A stretch of 64,000 nucleotides of DNA from assembly GCF_001861355.1 (NCBI RefSeq), contig NZ_MASN01000030.1, positions 248,001-312,000 on the forward strand. Direction: 5' to 3'. This stretch comes from Natrialba sp. SSL1 (GTDB lineage: Archaea > Halobacteriota > Halobacteria > Halobacteriales > Natrialbaceae). Below, piece after piece: positions 26,815 through 35,662 of the stretch. Under the pieces are notes generated by a model. It was not told the DNA's origin. It saw nothing but the letters and a program-made list of their open reading frames with translations, and searched no databases. The stretch's first letter is position 1. Each line of letters starts with the position of its first letter. Both the position numbers and the translations under genes were made by a program.

Positions 26815-26913
26815 TCACCGACGCGCTGTTTTGCGTCGGTTCGTTCGAATCGGGTAGCCGGTTGGCTGTCCATCGACTGTCCACCGCCGTTCGTCCCGCG
26901 CCGGCAACGATTC

Positions 26914-26950
26914 TTTAAGTGCCTCTGGTCACAAGGTGTAGCTACGAAGG
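26914..26950 (+). repeat. TTTAAGTGC promoter-like repeat, copy 4
   Basis: Same core with one substitution (TGCCTCTGG), ending GCTACGAAGGG. It lies 232 bp before the RpoEps-like gene at 27146. The 364-bp gap 26782-27145 contains only copies 3 and 4 and their hairpins. Confidence 0.6.
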
Positions 26951-27145
26951 GCATTTTGCGGGACGACTACGCTTGCGGAGCGGGTGCGCTGGTTTCCGTT
27001 CGACTCGAGTACGACGTGACGAGTTACCAGCAACCAACTACCAGCTACCAGCTCTCGAAGAGCTGTCAGATCGTCTGTCAGTCGTCTTGAAACGCGCCGC
27101 AAAACGAGCGAGCCTTTTTCTGTCTCCCTGTCTGAGCGACAGACA

Positions 27146-28054
27146 ATGTACGACGACGGTGCCGACCCCGGTCCAGTCCCCGAACGGGCGGGAGCCGTCA
27201 CTGCCCGCCCTGATCACCCCGGAGAGCCACCAGAGCGCCCGCTGGAGAGCCGCCCCGGCGCGGGGACGCTCTCCCGTACGGCCGCGAGGCGAGACACGAC
27301 GGTCCGCCAGTGGGGGATTGTCACGCCGAGTGCGACCGTCATCGGCCGCGCGGAATCACCCGATGCGGACCTCTCGGAGAGCGTTCGGCGGCTCCACGAC
27401 GAACAACACGCCGCCACCCCGGGTTACAGCGAGCGTGCCCACCACCTCGACCGACTGCGGACGACGCAGGCGCTGTGTAACGCACTCGAGCTCACCCCCT
27501 GGCAGCGAGACCTCGCGCTCGGCGTCATGGACGAGATCGACCTGACGGAGTTCGGCAGCCAGCGGGCGATTCCCAAGGTCGCACTGGTAGTGATCCGCCA
27601 CGTCGTCGATCTCGACCGCCGGGCCTATTTCGGACTCGACGATATCGACGCCCAGACGCTGTCGGCTGATCGAATGGACGAACTGTTCGGCCAGTACCGT
27701 GCTCACGACATTACCGACGAGCCGACGTTCAAACGCCTCGCAGCGGATCACGGCCTCGATACGACGAGTCTGAACCGCCTGCGCCGGGTGCTGAAGTCCC
27801 AACTCGACGACGAACTGCCGGCGTACGGACGGAACCCGTACCGGGATCCGAATCTGCCGGCTGCGACCGACGCGGATGCGAGTGGAGATGGGGACAGCGA
27901 TATGGGCAGTGCTCCGGATGAAACGGCGAACGAAGCGCCGGGGAGCGGTGAGGATGGCGATACGGCCGGCGATGGGACGAGCGATTCCGGACCTGATACC
28001 GACCTCGATCCTACCACCGATACTGACTCCAGTGGCGACACACGACCCAACTGA
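27146..28054 (+). CDS. Probable RNA polymerase subunit epsilon (RpoEps)-like protein
   Basis: The 302-residue protein has a disordered N-terminus (about 1-50). A helical, cyclin-like core (about 95-230) includes LTPWQRDLALGVMDEIDLT and GSQRAIPKVALVVIRHVVDLD. A Asp/Gly/Ser/Thr-rich acidic tail follows (about 245-302). The core strongly recalls the haloarchaeal protein annotated as RNA polymerase subunit epsilon, which has TFB-like helices. That assignment is from memory of the family. An alternative is a TFB-related regulator. It follows repeat copy 4. Confidence 0.6.
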   Translation: MYDDGADPGPVPERAGAVTARPDHPGEPPERPLESRPGAGTLSRTAARRDTTVRQWGIVTPSATVIGRAESPDADLSESVRRLHDEQHAATPGYSERAHHLDRLRTTQALCNALELTPWQRDLALGVMDEIDLTEFGSQRAIPKVALVVIRHVVDLDRRAYFGLDDIDAQTLSADRMDELFGQYRAHDITDEPTFKRLAADHGLDTTSLNRLRRVLKSQLDDELPAYGRNPYRDPNLPAATDADASGDGDSDMGSAPDETANEAPGSGEDGDTAGDGTSDSGPDTDLDPTTDTDSSGDTRPN

Positions 28055-28182
28055 CCTACCGGCGCGACACATCGACCACCTGCGTCTGTGCCTTCCTCCC
28101 TGTCTGTACGTTCTTGCACGTTTCCTTTCGCGTCTACACGACAGACGGTGGTCCTTTCCCGCCAGCCACCCAATGGCAGCCA

Positions 28183-28842
28183 ATGAGTACCGACAGCGGT
28201 AGCGGTGCCGCGGACACCCTCGTCCTGTACGCCGACTACGTCTGCCCGTTCTGTTACCTCGGCACGCGCACACTCGAGCAGTACCGCGAGACGCGATCAA
28301 ACCCACTCGAGATCGACTGGCGACCGTTCGATCTGCGTCGTGGGAAGCGCAATCCCGATGGCTCGATCGATCACGACGCCGACGATGGCAAGGACGACGA
28401 GTACTTCGATCAGGCTCGTGAGAACGTCCGGCGACTACAGGAACGGTACGACGTCGAGATGGCACAGGAGCTCGCCATCGAAGTCGACTCACTGCCAGCC
28501 CAGCAGGCCTCCTGGTACGTCTCGCAGGAGTACCCAGAACAGTGGGCGGCCTTCGACGAAGCCATCTACTCGGCGCTCTGGCAGGACTGTCGCGACATCG
28601 GCGAGACCGACGTTCTGACCAATCTCGCAGCCGACGGTGGGCTTCCAGTCGAGGAAATTCGATCGGCGCTCGACGATACCTCACTTCGGAGCGAACTCGA
28701 GGAGCTGTTCCAGACAGCCCAGCAACGCCGGATTACCGGCGTGCCGACGTTCGTCGTCGATGGGACGGCCGCACGCGGTGCCGTCGCACCGACGCAACTC
28801 GCTCAGTTGGTCGAGTCGGGTAACGACGCTGAGAAGCTATGA
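28183..28842 (+). CDS. DsbA/FrnE family thioredoxin-fold oxidoreductase
   Basis: From the ATG at 28183 (MSTDSGSGAADTLVLYADYV) the protein has 219 residues. The DsbA-like fold shows the active-site CPFC (about 21-24), a large helical insert, and the cis-Pro region ITGVPTFVVDG (about 185-195). No signal peptide is seen, so it is cytoplasmic. Known of the family: disulphide/glutathione-independent redox or 2-hydroxychromene-2-carboxylate isomerase-like. The next gene is convergent. Confidence 0.88.
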   Translation: MSTDSGSGAADTLVLYADYVCPFCYLGTRTLEQYRETRSNPLEIDWRPFDLRRGKRNPDGSIDHDADDGKDDEYFDQARENVRRLQERYDVEMAQELAIEVDSLPAQQASWYVSQEYPEQWAAFDEAIYSALWQDCRDIGETDVLTNLAADGGLPVEEIRSALDDTSLRSELEELFQTAQQRRITGVPTFVVDGTAARGAVAPTQLAQLVESGNDAEKL

Positions 28843-28850
28843 GAGAGAGG

Positions 28851-28902
28851 GTGAACGGGCGACTACCAGTGTGAACGGGCAGAGACCGGTGTGAACGCCC
28901 AC
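28851..28902. repeat. Three-copy 20-bp tandem repeat
   Basis: GTGAACGGG occurs at 28852, 28872 and 28892 (third copy GTGAACGCC), with an exact 20-bp period and 11-bp variable spacers. It lies in the 96-bp space between two convergent genes, so a termination or protein-binding role is possible. Confidence 0.5.
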
Positions 28903-28938
28903 AGAAGGTCACCGTGACCGGCTCGACCGAAATCGTAG

Positions 28939-29874
28939 TCACTCGAGTTTCTCGAGTGCGGCGAAGAAATCGGACTGGGGACCGACGAGCGTCGTCGGTT
29001 CGGACGCGGTGGTGACGGTGACACTCACGGGCGGCTCGAGTTGCTGGCGGTCGCGGCCGTCGCTGATCACGAACGCGGTTGCTGCGTCCTCGACGGTGAT
29101 CGTGATCGTCGCATCGGCGTCGACGACAAGCGGCGGTCGGCCGTCCGCAGCGGCCATCTGTGTGACGATGAGTGCGTCGGCGTCGGGGTGGGCGAGCGGG
29201 CCACCCTCGCTCAGGTTGTACGCGGTCGAGCCGGTTGGCGTCGAAACGAGGACGCCGTCTGCGTGTCCGGAAACGTACTGTCGGCCGTCGACAGCGACAC
29301 GAATCGTTGCGCCGCCGCCGTGGCCTCGCCGCGGGCCGTGAACCACGATTTCGTTGAGTGCGGGTTCGAGCGTCCAGTTGGGTTGGGGTCCGGTGTCAGT
29401 TGATTCGGTTGCGCCCGTGGGTGCAGTGGCTCCATCCTCGCCACCAGCACCGGCTGGTGTCGCCGTCAATCGCCGCAGCGTTCGCCGCTGTGTCTCCAGA
29501 TCGTCCGCTGCATGTAGCTGGGAGACGACATCGGGGACGATATCCAGCGCATCCGACGGTGCAACGGCATTGAGAAACCCAACCTCACCAAGGTTGACAC
29601 CGAGAATCGGCGTCTCGCCAACCTCACGGGCGACGAACAGAAGCGTTCCATCCCCGCCGATACTCACGACGAGGTCGAACTCGGCCATCGCCGCGACGGG
29701 GACGCCGGGCACCGAAACGTGTTCGGCAGTCAGTTCGTCGACCGTGACGGTCGTCTCGACGGCGGCCCGGTTCTCGAGTGCAGTCCGGAGCGCTGTCACG
29801 AGGTCGTATGCTCGGTCGTTTGCTCGCTGGGCGACGATGCCGACATCGACGGTGGCACTCGAGACGTCTGCCAT
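28939..29874 (-). CDS. nadK: ATP-NAD kinase
   Basis: From the ATG at 29874 (MADVSSATVDVGIVAQRAND) the protein has 311 residues. The GGDG motif sits in SIGGDGTLLF (about 70-79). NEIVVHGPRRGHGG and DGVLVSTPTGSTAYNLSEGGP are the substrate and NAD-binding segments. A Gly/Ala/Thr-rich insert (about 135-160) interrupts the domain, a haloarchaeal feature. It phosphorylates NAD to NADP. A longer frame upstream to 30069 is not conserved-looking and overlaps the divergent amphi-Trp gene. Confidence 0.88.
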   Translation of the reverse strand: MADVSSATVDVGIVAQRANDRAYDLVTALRTALENRAAVETTVTVDELTAEHVSVPGVPVAAMAEFDLVVSIGGDGTLLFVAREVGETPILGVNLGEVGFLNAVAPSDALDIVPDVVSQLHAADDLETQRRTLRRLTATPAGAGGEDGATAPTGATESTDTGPQPNWTLEPALNEIVVHGPRRGHGGGATIRVAVDGRQYVSGHADGVLVSTPTGSTAYNLSEGGPLAHPDADALIVTQMAAADGRPPLVVDADATITITVEDAATAFVISDGRDRQQLEPPVSVTVTTASEPTTLVGPQSDFFAALEKLE

Positions 29875-30055
29875 CGGTTCGAGTACCGCGGCCGTCGGCA
29901 AAAAGTCACGCCTGGAATCGAGAATTCGAGGACGAAGCGTGGGACCGAACCGCGGCTGCGTATGAACGGTCGGTGAAGCAGTGGGGCCGAAGTAAACCCT
30001 GACTAGGCGTTCGTTTGCAGCCCATACTTTTCCGAATCCGAGGGCACCAGCGAGT

Positions 30056-30301
30056 ATGGCACAGCGCACGACAGTCGATCAGCCACAGTCACGGGACGAG
30101 CTTGCGGCCTATTTCGAGCAGCTTGCTGCGGAGTTCAGAGCCGGCGGCGAACACGTCGATATCGACGTTGGAAACAAGACGGTGGCACTTTCCCCGCCAG
30201 AAACGGTCGAGACATCGATCGACGTAATCGAGCGGTCGACGATGTTCCGAGGGAACCGGGAAACGGTACGGATCGAGTTGAACTGGAAACCGGAACAGTA
30301 G
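30056..30301 (+). CDS. amphi-Trp domain protein
   Basis: The 81-residue protein matches the amphi-Trp family across its length: an N-terminal helix (SRDELAAYFEQLAAEFRAGG), a beta region with VALSPPETVE, and the ending VRIELNWKPEQ. Known of the family: small archaeal/bacterial proteins often near Zn-dependent metabolism and of unknown function. It starts divergently from the NAD kinase. A larger protein at 61923-62744 carries the same domain fused and interrupted. Confidence 0.85.
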   Translation: MAQRTTVDQPQSRDELAAYFEQLAAEFRAGGEHVDIDVGNKTVALSPPETVETSIDVIERSTMFRGNRETVRIELNWKPEQ

Positions 30302-30343
30302 CTGTCGGTTTCATCGCTTTCGTCATTGCCGTGTTCGGTTGTT

Positions 30344-30457
30344 TCAGTCGTTTCGGTCGTTTTCGTCGGTTCTGCCGGTTCGGTTATTTCCGCCGTTTCC
30401 GTCGATAGCGTCGATCACCCAGTTCCAGGTACCTTCGTTGCTCTCACCACCAGTCAT
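30344..30457 (-). CDS. Possible 37-residue peptide
   Basis: A minus-strand frame from an ATG at 30457 to a TGA at 30344 encodes MTGGESNEGTWNWVIDAIDG and an Asn/Arg/Asp-rich end. The frame is supported only by halophile-like composition. It explains the TTTCNGTCG-like repeat look of 30330-30400, which encodes an alternating Asn/Asp/Arg stretch. Confidence 0.25.
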   Translation of the reverse strand: MTGGESNEGTWNWVIDAIDGNGGNNRTGRTDENDRND

Positions 30458-30525
30458 GTTGGTTCCGCTGGGAGAACAGCGCCTGAGAGGTAGATTAATA
30501 TGAATACAGTCGATAGTGTGGTGAG

Positions 30526-32154
30526 ATGCGTCGCTCGATCGTCATTGGAGCCATCCTGCTGGTAGCCACCATCGTACTCATCGGTGGCCCCTCACTCTTG
30601 TTCTCGCCATCGACAAGCGACGTGGCCCCCGAAACGGAGGACGAACCGACCCCTGAAATCATCACGTTCGACGACAGCGACAGTGGCTTCTGGCCGTATC
30701 TCAACGCCCGAGAGGCCCACGAACAGCGCAGCCCGCTCAACGTCGTCGTCCGCGGGGAAACCGAGACGATCGTTCAACTGCTGACCGCCTACGGCGGCGG
30801 TGACTGGGAGGAAACCGATCACGACCACTTCGATACGGACGACCTCGTCGGGTTCGCTCAGAACGAGAGTACAACAGACTCACAGACTCCCCCGAACTCG
30901 AGTACGACTGCACAGACCGAGACGGATGGCGGGAACGACACAGCTGAGACGAGCGAGGATGGCGACAGCTCGACCGGCGTCGAGCGCACTGAGAGTACGG
31001 AACCGACCGAAACTGAGCCCGAAAACGAGTCCGAGGCGGGCCACGAGCACGCGCTTCGCCCCGTCTCACCGACGGATATCCCGTGGTCGCAGGCCGACGG
31101 TGCGACCCGTTTTGCCTACCTCGACCCGGGCACAGACGAGCAGGCCTACTGGACGACCGAGACGCTGCAACTCGAGGACGGTGAGTACTACGGCTACCGG
31201 TATCACATCCGACTCTACGAGAGTCCGAACCCCGACGACCAGTGGGTCGTCATGCAAACGCACTCCGAACACTTCGACTGGTTTACCCTGCGACACCGCG
31301 TCGACGGTGTCGAAGGTGCGCAGTTGCGTCTCGAACAGGATCTGATGGCGATCCCGGGGGTCGACCAGCAGGAGGATCTCCAGCGGATCTACCTCGATAA
31401 CAGCGGCCCGTCGGATGCCGACGGCTGGGCGACGAAGGTCGATCTGACGTTCTCACCTGCGCTCGTCGTGCCGTTGCTGCTCGGAATGCTCTTGCATCGC
31501 CGAACCGGTATGCGGTTCCGCAATAGCGCGCGGAGCGGGCAGAGCGAGCCTAGTACTCGTGGCTGGTCACGGCTGTCCTCGATCGACCCACGGGAACGCC
31601 CGCATGACGACGGGAAGCGACCAGCACAGCGGATCGAGGGGCAACTCAGTGCCGAACTCGACGAGCACCTCACCGAGAGCGATCGGGAGCGACTCGCCGC
31701 CGCCGCAGATCGAATCGAGGCGCGCCACCTGATCCTCGCGGGGACGATTCTCACGATCATCCTCGGCGTCAGGATCCTCGGCATCGCCGTCGATCGGACG
31801 CTCTCGTTCATGACCGTTCATATGATCGCAGCGTCGCTCTACCCGCTCATCGCACTCGGATTGCCGATTGCGACGTACGTGATCGCGAGCGGACTCGAGC
31901 GCCGACTCGATGCGGCGCTCGTGGCATCGACCTCGCTCGCGGTCGCTATCTGGCTCGATTATAGCCTGCTCGGCGTCGACGTACTGCCGCTCGACGTGAT
32001 CGTCCAGCGGATGCTCGTCGTCGTTGCACTCGGGCTGATCGCCGGTGGCGCGACACGGCGGGCAACGCGCGAGAGCCGGTTCAACGACATGCTCCTCGTC
32101 GGTGCCGGCACGTGGGTACTGGTGCTCGTCGGGACGCTGTTCGGGTATCTGTGA
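30526..32154 (+). CDS. Haloarchaeal membrane protein, possibly LssY-C-like extracellular domain
   Basis: The 542-residue protein has one N-terminal helix (about 5-27, IVIGAILLVATIVLIGG). An extracellular domain (about 45-300) is interrupted by a Ser/Thr/Glu-rich insert (about 100-170). The segments SPLNVVVRGETETIVQLLTA and YRYHIRLYESPNPDDQWVVM resemble the C-terminal domain of LssY-type proteins. That match is tentative. About six more membrane helices follow from about 410 to the end, with a charged cytoplasmic loop (about 320-400) before them. The function is unknown. Confidence 0.78.
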   Translation: MRRSIVIGAILLVATIVLIGGPSLLFSPSTSDVAPETEDEPTPEIITFDDSDSGFWPYLNAREAHEQRSPLNVVVRGETETIVQLLTAYGGGDWEETDHDHFDTDDLVGFAQNESTTDSQTPPNSSTTAQTETDGGNDTAETSEDGDSSTGVERTESTEPTETEPENESEAGHEHALRPVSPTDIPWSQADGATRFAYLDPGTDEQAYWTTETLQLEDGEYYGYRYHIRLYESPNPDDQWVVMQTHSEHFDWFTLRHRVDGVEGAQLRLEQDLMAIPGVDQQEDLQRIYLDNSGPSDADGWATKVDLTFSPALVVPLLLGMLLHRRTGMRFRNSARSGQSEPSTRGWSRLSSIDPRERPHDDGKRPAQRIEGQLSAELDEHLTESDRERLAAAADRIEARHLILAGTILTIILGVRILGIAVDRTLSFMTVHMIAASLYPLIALGLPIATYVIASGLERRLDAALVASTSLAVAIWLDYSLLGVDVLPLDVIVQRMLVVVALGLIAGGATRRATRESRFNDMLLVGAGTWVLVLVGTLFGYL

Positions 32155-32303
32155 TCTCGGTTCGCTTCAGAAGTCACTGAACACACTGCTGTTATCCCTC
32201 TTTCCGAAGAGTTTTGGCTCCCAGAACGGTGGATAGGTGACCACTCGTCCACCAATTACCTGTGTGGACAGGATATTAGACACCTGTCCGCGTATGGCTG
32301 AGT

Positions 32304-33098
32304 ATGATTGATCCACGACTCTCGGAAGCCGAACTCGACCAGCACCACGACCACATTACGACGTTTATTCGAAAGCAGATCGACACGGCAGGCGTCGATG
32401 GCGCTGTCCTCGGTCTCTCGGGTGGGATCGACAGCACACTCACTGCCCACCTCGCTGCGGACGCACTCGACGCCGAGAACGTACACGGCCTCGTCCTCCC
32501 TGCTGTCGTCAGCGGCGACGAGAACATGAGCGACGCAGAACGAGTCGCTCAGGAACTGGGACTCACGTACGACGTCATCGAAATCGAGCCGATCGTCGAC
32601 TCGCTGCTCTCGGCGTATCCCGAAGCCGAAGGTGACCGCGAAGCCGTCGGCAACGCTCGTGCCCGTGTTCGGGCGGTCCTCAACTACCTCGTCGCAAACC
32701 ACGAAAACCGTCTCGTACTGGGGACAGGCAACCGCAGCGAGGCTGCCGTCGGCTACTTCACGAAGTACGGTGACGGCGCGGTCGACTGCCACCCGATCGG
32801 GAACCTCTACAAGGCGCAGGTCCGCCAACTCGCGCGCCACGTCGGCGTCCCCGAGGAACTCGCCGCCAAGCCCGCGACCGCAGAGCTGTGGGCCGATCAG
32901 ACTGACGAGGACGAGATGGGGCTGAGCTACGAAACGCTCGATTCCATCCTCATCGCACACGTCGATGGTCCACTCTCGGTCGCCGCGACCTGCCGCGAAC
33001 TCGATGTCGAACCCGAAACCGTCGAACGCGTTCGCGGGATGTACGAACACAGCGAACACAAACGTCAGGTTCCGCCGTCACCAGACCCCCTTTTCTGA
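32304..33098 (+). CDS. nadE: NAD synthetase, ammonia-dependent (NadE)
   Basis: The 264-residue protein has the PP-loop motif LGLSGGIDSTLTAHLAADAL (about 33-52). It also has LVLGTGNRSEAAVGYFTKYG and the later KPATAELWADQTDEDEMGLSYE typical of NadE. There is no glutaminase domain, so it uses free ammonia. Known reaction: deamido-NAD to NAD with ATP. Start MIDPRLSEAELDQHHDH at 32304. It is followed by a convergent enoyl-CoA hydratase gene. Confidence 0.93.
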   Translation: MIDPRLSEAELDQHHDHITTFIRKQIDTAGVDGAVLGLSGGIDSTLTAHLAADALDAENVHGLVLPAVVSGDENMSDAERVAQELGLTYDVIEIEPIVDSLLSAYPEAEGDREAVGNARARVRAVLNYLVANHENRLVLGTGNRSEAAVGYFTKYGDGAVDCHPIGNLYKAQVRQLARHVGVPEELAAKPATAELWADQTDEDEMGLSYETLDSILIAHVDGPLSVAATCRELDVEPETVERVRGMYEHSEHKRQVPPSPDPLF

Positions 33099-33191
33099 AC
33101 CGCCGGACGGTTTGTTTCTCACCGTCTGCTGTCCGCTCTCCGGAGCCCCGCCTCGCCATCACGAGCCGTCCGACTGACCAGCGCCAGCAGC

Positions 33192-33998
33192 TCACTCCAG
33201 CACCGACTCGATCTCGTCCGCGTGCGCAGCCACCAGATCCGCGAACGCATCCGCCTCGCGTCGCTCCTGTTCCGCCCGCTCGCTGTCGTCGCGAAGCCGA
33301 CGCTTCAGCACACTCACCGTCTCGCTCGGATTCTCAGCGATCGATGCGGCGACCGTGCGGGGATCATCTTCGATCCGCGAAATAAGCCCCATCCGAAGCG
33401 CCTCCTCCGCATCGACGGTTCGTCCGGAGAGCGCGAACTCGAGTGCGTTGCCCTCACCGACCAGTTGCGGGAGCCGGGCGGTGCCGCCCCAAGCGCCAAA
33501 GAGGCCGAAGGTAACGCCGGGTTCGCCGTACGTTGACGCGGGCGTGCCGACGCGAACGTCACAGGCCAGGGCGAGTTCGAGACCGCCGCCCATCGCGGGG
33601 CCATCGATGCCGGCGATGACGACCGCCGGAGAGGTTTCGATCGCACGGGCAACGCGCTGGCCGAGGCGGGCGAACTCGCGGGCTGCATCACGGTCACCGT
33701 CGAGATCGGCGACGGCGGTGAGGTCTGCGCCGGCGCAAAAGGCGGGCCCGCGGCCGTGGAGATAGATGACTGCGGGGGCGTCTGTACCCGCTGAAAGCGA
33801 CTCGACCGTGGCGGCGAGGGACTCGAGTCCGTCGACCGTGAGGGCGTTTCGGGCCTGGGGGCGGTCGAGGGCGATCGTTCGGATGTGAGAGTGATCGGGG
33901 GGAGTGGATTCGTGAGAGGGGGCGGGGTCGTCGCCCGTACGAGAGCCATCGGTGTCCGCACTAGCAGCGGGGTCCAGCCCATCGAAACTGTCGATCAT
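33192..33998 (-). CDS. Enoyl-CoA hydratase/isomerase family protein
   Basis: The 268-residue crotonase-fold protein has RPQARNALTVDGLESLAATV (about 46-65), the oxyanion-hole region PAFCAGADL (about 85-95) and DGPAMGGGLELALACDVRVG (about 130-150). A disordered 35-residue acidic N-terminal extension precedes the domain. The classical catalytic Glu positions appear only partly conserved (GLFGAWGGTARLPQLVG). The substrate could be in fatty acid or amino acid degradation and cannot be fixed from the sequence. Confidence 0.85.
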   Translation of the reverse strand: MIDSFDGLDPAASADTDGSRTGDDPAPSHESTPPDHSHIRTIALDRPQARNALTVDGLESLAATVESLSAGTDAPAVIYLHGRGPAFCAGADLTAVADLDGDRDAAREFARLGQRVARAIETSPAVVIAGIDGPAMGGGLELALACDVRVGTPASTYGEPGVTFGLFGAWGGTARLPQLVGEGNALEFALSGRTVDAEEALRMGLISRIEDDPRTVAASIAENPSETVSVLKRRLRDDSERAEQERREADAFADLVAAHADEIESVLE

Positions 33999-34058
33999 GG
34001 CGAGAGTCGATCCGGCGTTTCCAAAGGTCTTTGCCTCCGCCCTCGTAACGTCCCGCTA

Positions 34059-34994
34059 ATGGACAAAGCCGACTCCTGTCGGCGTGCCGCCTCCGATGCT
34101 GTCGCGGACGTCGAACCGCCGCGATTGTCCGGGCTCGTCGACGCCGTTCTCGACGAGGCGTCGATGGTACCGGGAGCACTGACGATCGAGAGTGCGACGA
34201 TTCACGCGCCGGCTGGTGACGCCGATGAGCGCACTACTGGGACCACCGACACCGCAGACACGACGGACACTGCTGGGGCTACCGAGACACCCGGCGGTGT
34301 CGACTCCGAGGCCCTGCACACACACGCTGCCGGTGTCCAACTGATTTACGAGGGACTTCGGCTCACGCGAACGCTCGCTCACGAGGAACCCTGGGAACAG
34401 CCGATAACAGCAACGGAAGGCGAGGTCTCGGACGGTATGGACCCAGAAACTTCCGATCTCGCGATTCTCGCCGCGGACATTCTCGTCGCTCGCGGCTTCT
34501 ATCTCCTCGCACACACTGACGCCGCCGAAAAGGCCGTCCAAACCGTTCAGGCGTTCGGACACGACCAGACCAGGCGTAGCGAACTCGCCACACGGTCGCC
34601 AGCCGCCGCATCAGACGGCGGAACGCCGGTCAGCGAAGCGAACGTCGCCTGTGAACTCGAGGCAGACACTGGCGACATCGATACGGACGGCGGGACCGGT
34701 ACTGATGTCGAGCCGAACACCACCGCTCACCCCCCATCACCAACGACGCTCGACACCAACCTCGAGCGTGACATCATTGAACTCGCCGTTCGAACCGGTG
34801 CCGCTGCCGTCGACGAAACCTCGTCACCGCAGGTGCTCGAGCGTGTTGACACGCTCGCCGCCAGACTCACGACGACCGCGCCACCAGCGTTCCCACCCGT
34901 CGAAACGTGTCAGTTCACACTCGACCCGACGGCAACCGACCACTCACCCGAAGAGTGCCCCACCGAGCATATCACGCCAGCGACGGACCCCTGA
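34059..34994 (+). CDS. Haloarchaeal conserved protein (DUF7114-like, all-helical)
   Basis: From the ATG at 34059 (MDKADSCRRAASDAVADVEP) the protein has 311 residues. Helical segments such as VQLIYEGLRLTRTLAHEEPW and DLAILAADILVARGFYLLAH are reminiscent of isoprenyl-diphosphate synthase helices, but the DDxxD motifs are missing. Two Thr/Asp/Gly-rich inserts (about 60-85 and 195-225) break the fold. I recall this arrangement from the DUF7114 family next to enoyl-CoA hydratase genes, but I am not certain. The function is unknown. It is divergent from the enoyl-CoA hydratase gene with a 60-bp gap. Confidence 0.7.
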   Translation: MDKADSCRRAASDAVADVEPPRLSGLVDAVLDEASMVPGALTIESATIHAPAGDADERTTGTTDTADTTDTAGATETPGGVDSEALHTHAAGVQLIYEGLRLTRTLAHEEPWEQPITATEGEVSDGMDPETSDLAILAADILVARGFYLLAHTDAAEKAVQTVQAFGHDQTRRSELATRSPAAASDGGTPVSEANVACELEADTGDIDTDGGTGTDVEPNTTAHPPSPTTLDTNLERDIIELAVRTGAAAVDETSSPQVLERVDTLAARLTTTAPPAFPPVETCQFTLDPTATDHSPEECPTEHITPATDP

Positions 34995-35328
34995 GACGGG
35001 ATTACGTGAAACGGACTCGGACGGTCCACAACTGACCGACTCACGCTGACCTGGCACCGATTGAACGAGCCAGAACGGAACGAAACCGACCCTCAGATTT
35101 TCCAGTCCGATTCGTCCGGGTCCATCCAGTTGGTTCCCAGTCTGGACTGTCGCTTAACAGGTGTCACCAGAACCTAGTCGTGCCTGGATCGGCAGGAGTC
35201 TCTGTATTCTCCGTGCATGATGCAGTCGGGGCAGCGAAATCGTATCGACTAGTGACGTGAAATCGCCTGACACGGCTGCCGTAGATGGAAAGGGATATAA
35301 CCCATGGCACTACTCAATCTAAATGCGC
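34995..35328. other. 334-bp gap before tRNA-Thr, no gene seen
   Basis: It contains short GC-rich and AT-rich patches and a TATA-like GGGATATAACCC at about 35291-35302, some 30 nt before the tRNA, which is probably its promoter. Confidence 0.4.
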
Positions 35329-35400
35329 GCCTGGGTAGCTTAGCGGTAAAGCGCGTCCTTGGTAAGGACGAGAGCCCGGGTTCAAATCCCGGCCTAGGCT
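35329..35400 (+). tRNA. tRNA-Thr (anticodon GGT)
   Basis: The 72-nt sequence folds as a tRNA: acceptor GCCTGGG with CCTAGGC (one G-U), anticodon stem CGTCC/GGACG with loop TTGGTAA (anticodon GGT), and T-arm CCGGG-TTCAAAT-CCCGG. The discriminator is U. No intron is present. A T-run (TTTTT) at about 35406-35410 can terminate it. Confidence 0.95.
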
Positions 35401-35510
35401 TCGAATTTTTCAGTAGCGTTCTAGTAGTGGAGAATCCCATTACACCAGTTAGCCACGCTGCTGATGACTGGTAGAAAGTGAGTTCTACAGGACCACGAAG
35501 AACGACAGCA

Positions 35511-35537
35511 AAAACCGGTGTGGGTGCAGCCGGTTTT
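35511..35537. other. Hairpin AAAACCGG/CCGGTTTT
   Basis: A perfect 8-bp stem with an 11-nt loop. It is the first of three consecutive stem-loops upstream of the AT-rich stretch. Confidence 0.45.
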
Positions 35538-35550
35538 GGCTTGGTGGGGA

Positions 35551-35574
35551 GTGGTGGGGTGAGCACGCCACCAC
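35551..35574. other. Hairpin GTGGTGG/CCACCAC
   Basis: A perfect 7-bp stem with a 10-nt loop, directly following the hairpin at 35511-35537. Confidence 0.4.
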
Positions 35575-35588
35575 CGTCGTGATGGGTG

Positions 35589-35662
35589 CACGGGAGACAA
35601 TCTACTGGGAGAGGAGACCGTGTCACTGAGGGACGGTCGCCAATGGATTGTTGTCTCCCGTG
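35589..35662. other. Nested stem-loop, candidate structured RNA
   Basis: An outer perfect 12-bp stem pairs CACGGGAGACAA (35589-35600) with TTGTCTCCCGTG (35651-35662). Inside it GACCGT (35616-35621) pairs with ACGGTC (35633-35638). Two-level pairing of this length is unlikely by chance. No encoded protein explains it. Confidence 0.5.

Noticed and set aside
24485-26950. The four TTTAAGTGC repeats as CRISPR or transposon ends
   Set aside because: Distances of about 1150, 1140 and 137 bp, no inverted partner and no cas or transposase gene nearby. The TATA-like start suits promoters better.
26919-27545. 208-codon plus frame from repeat copy 4
   Set aside because: It overlaps the RpoEps-like gene in another frame and is Arg/Ser/Pro-rich.
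27356-28684. 442-codon minus-strand open frame
   Set aside because: It is antisense to the RpoEps-like and DsbA-like genes, extremely Arg-rich, with no family motif.
28851-28902. Possible CRISPR array
   Set aside because: Only three short repeats of about 9 bp with 11-bp spacers and no cas gene. It does not meet CRISPR repeat or spacer length.
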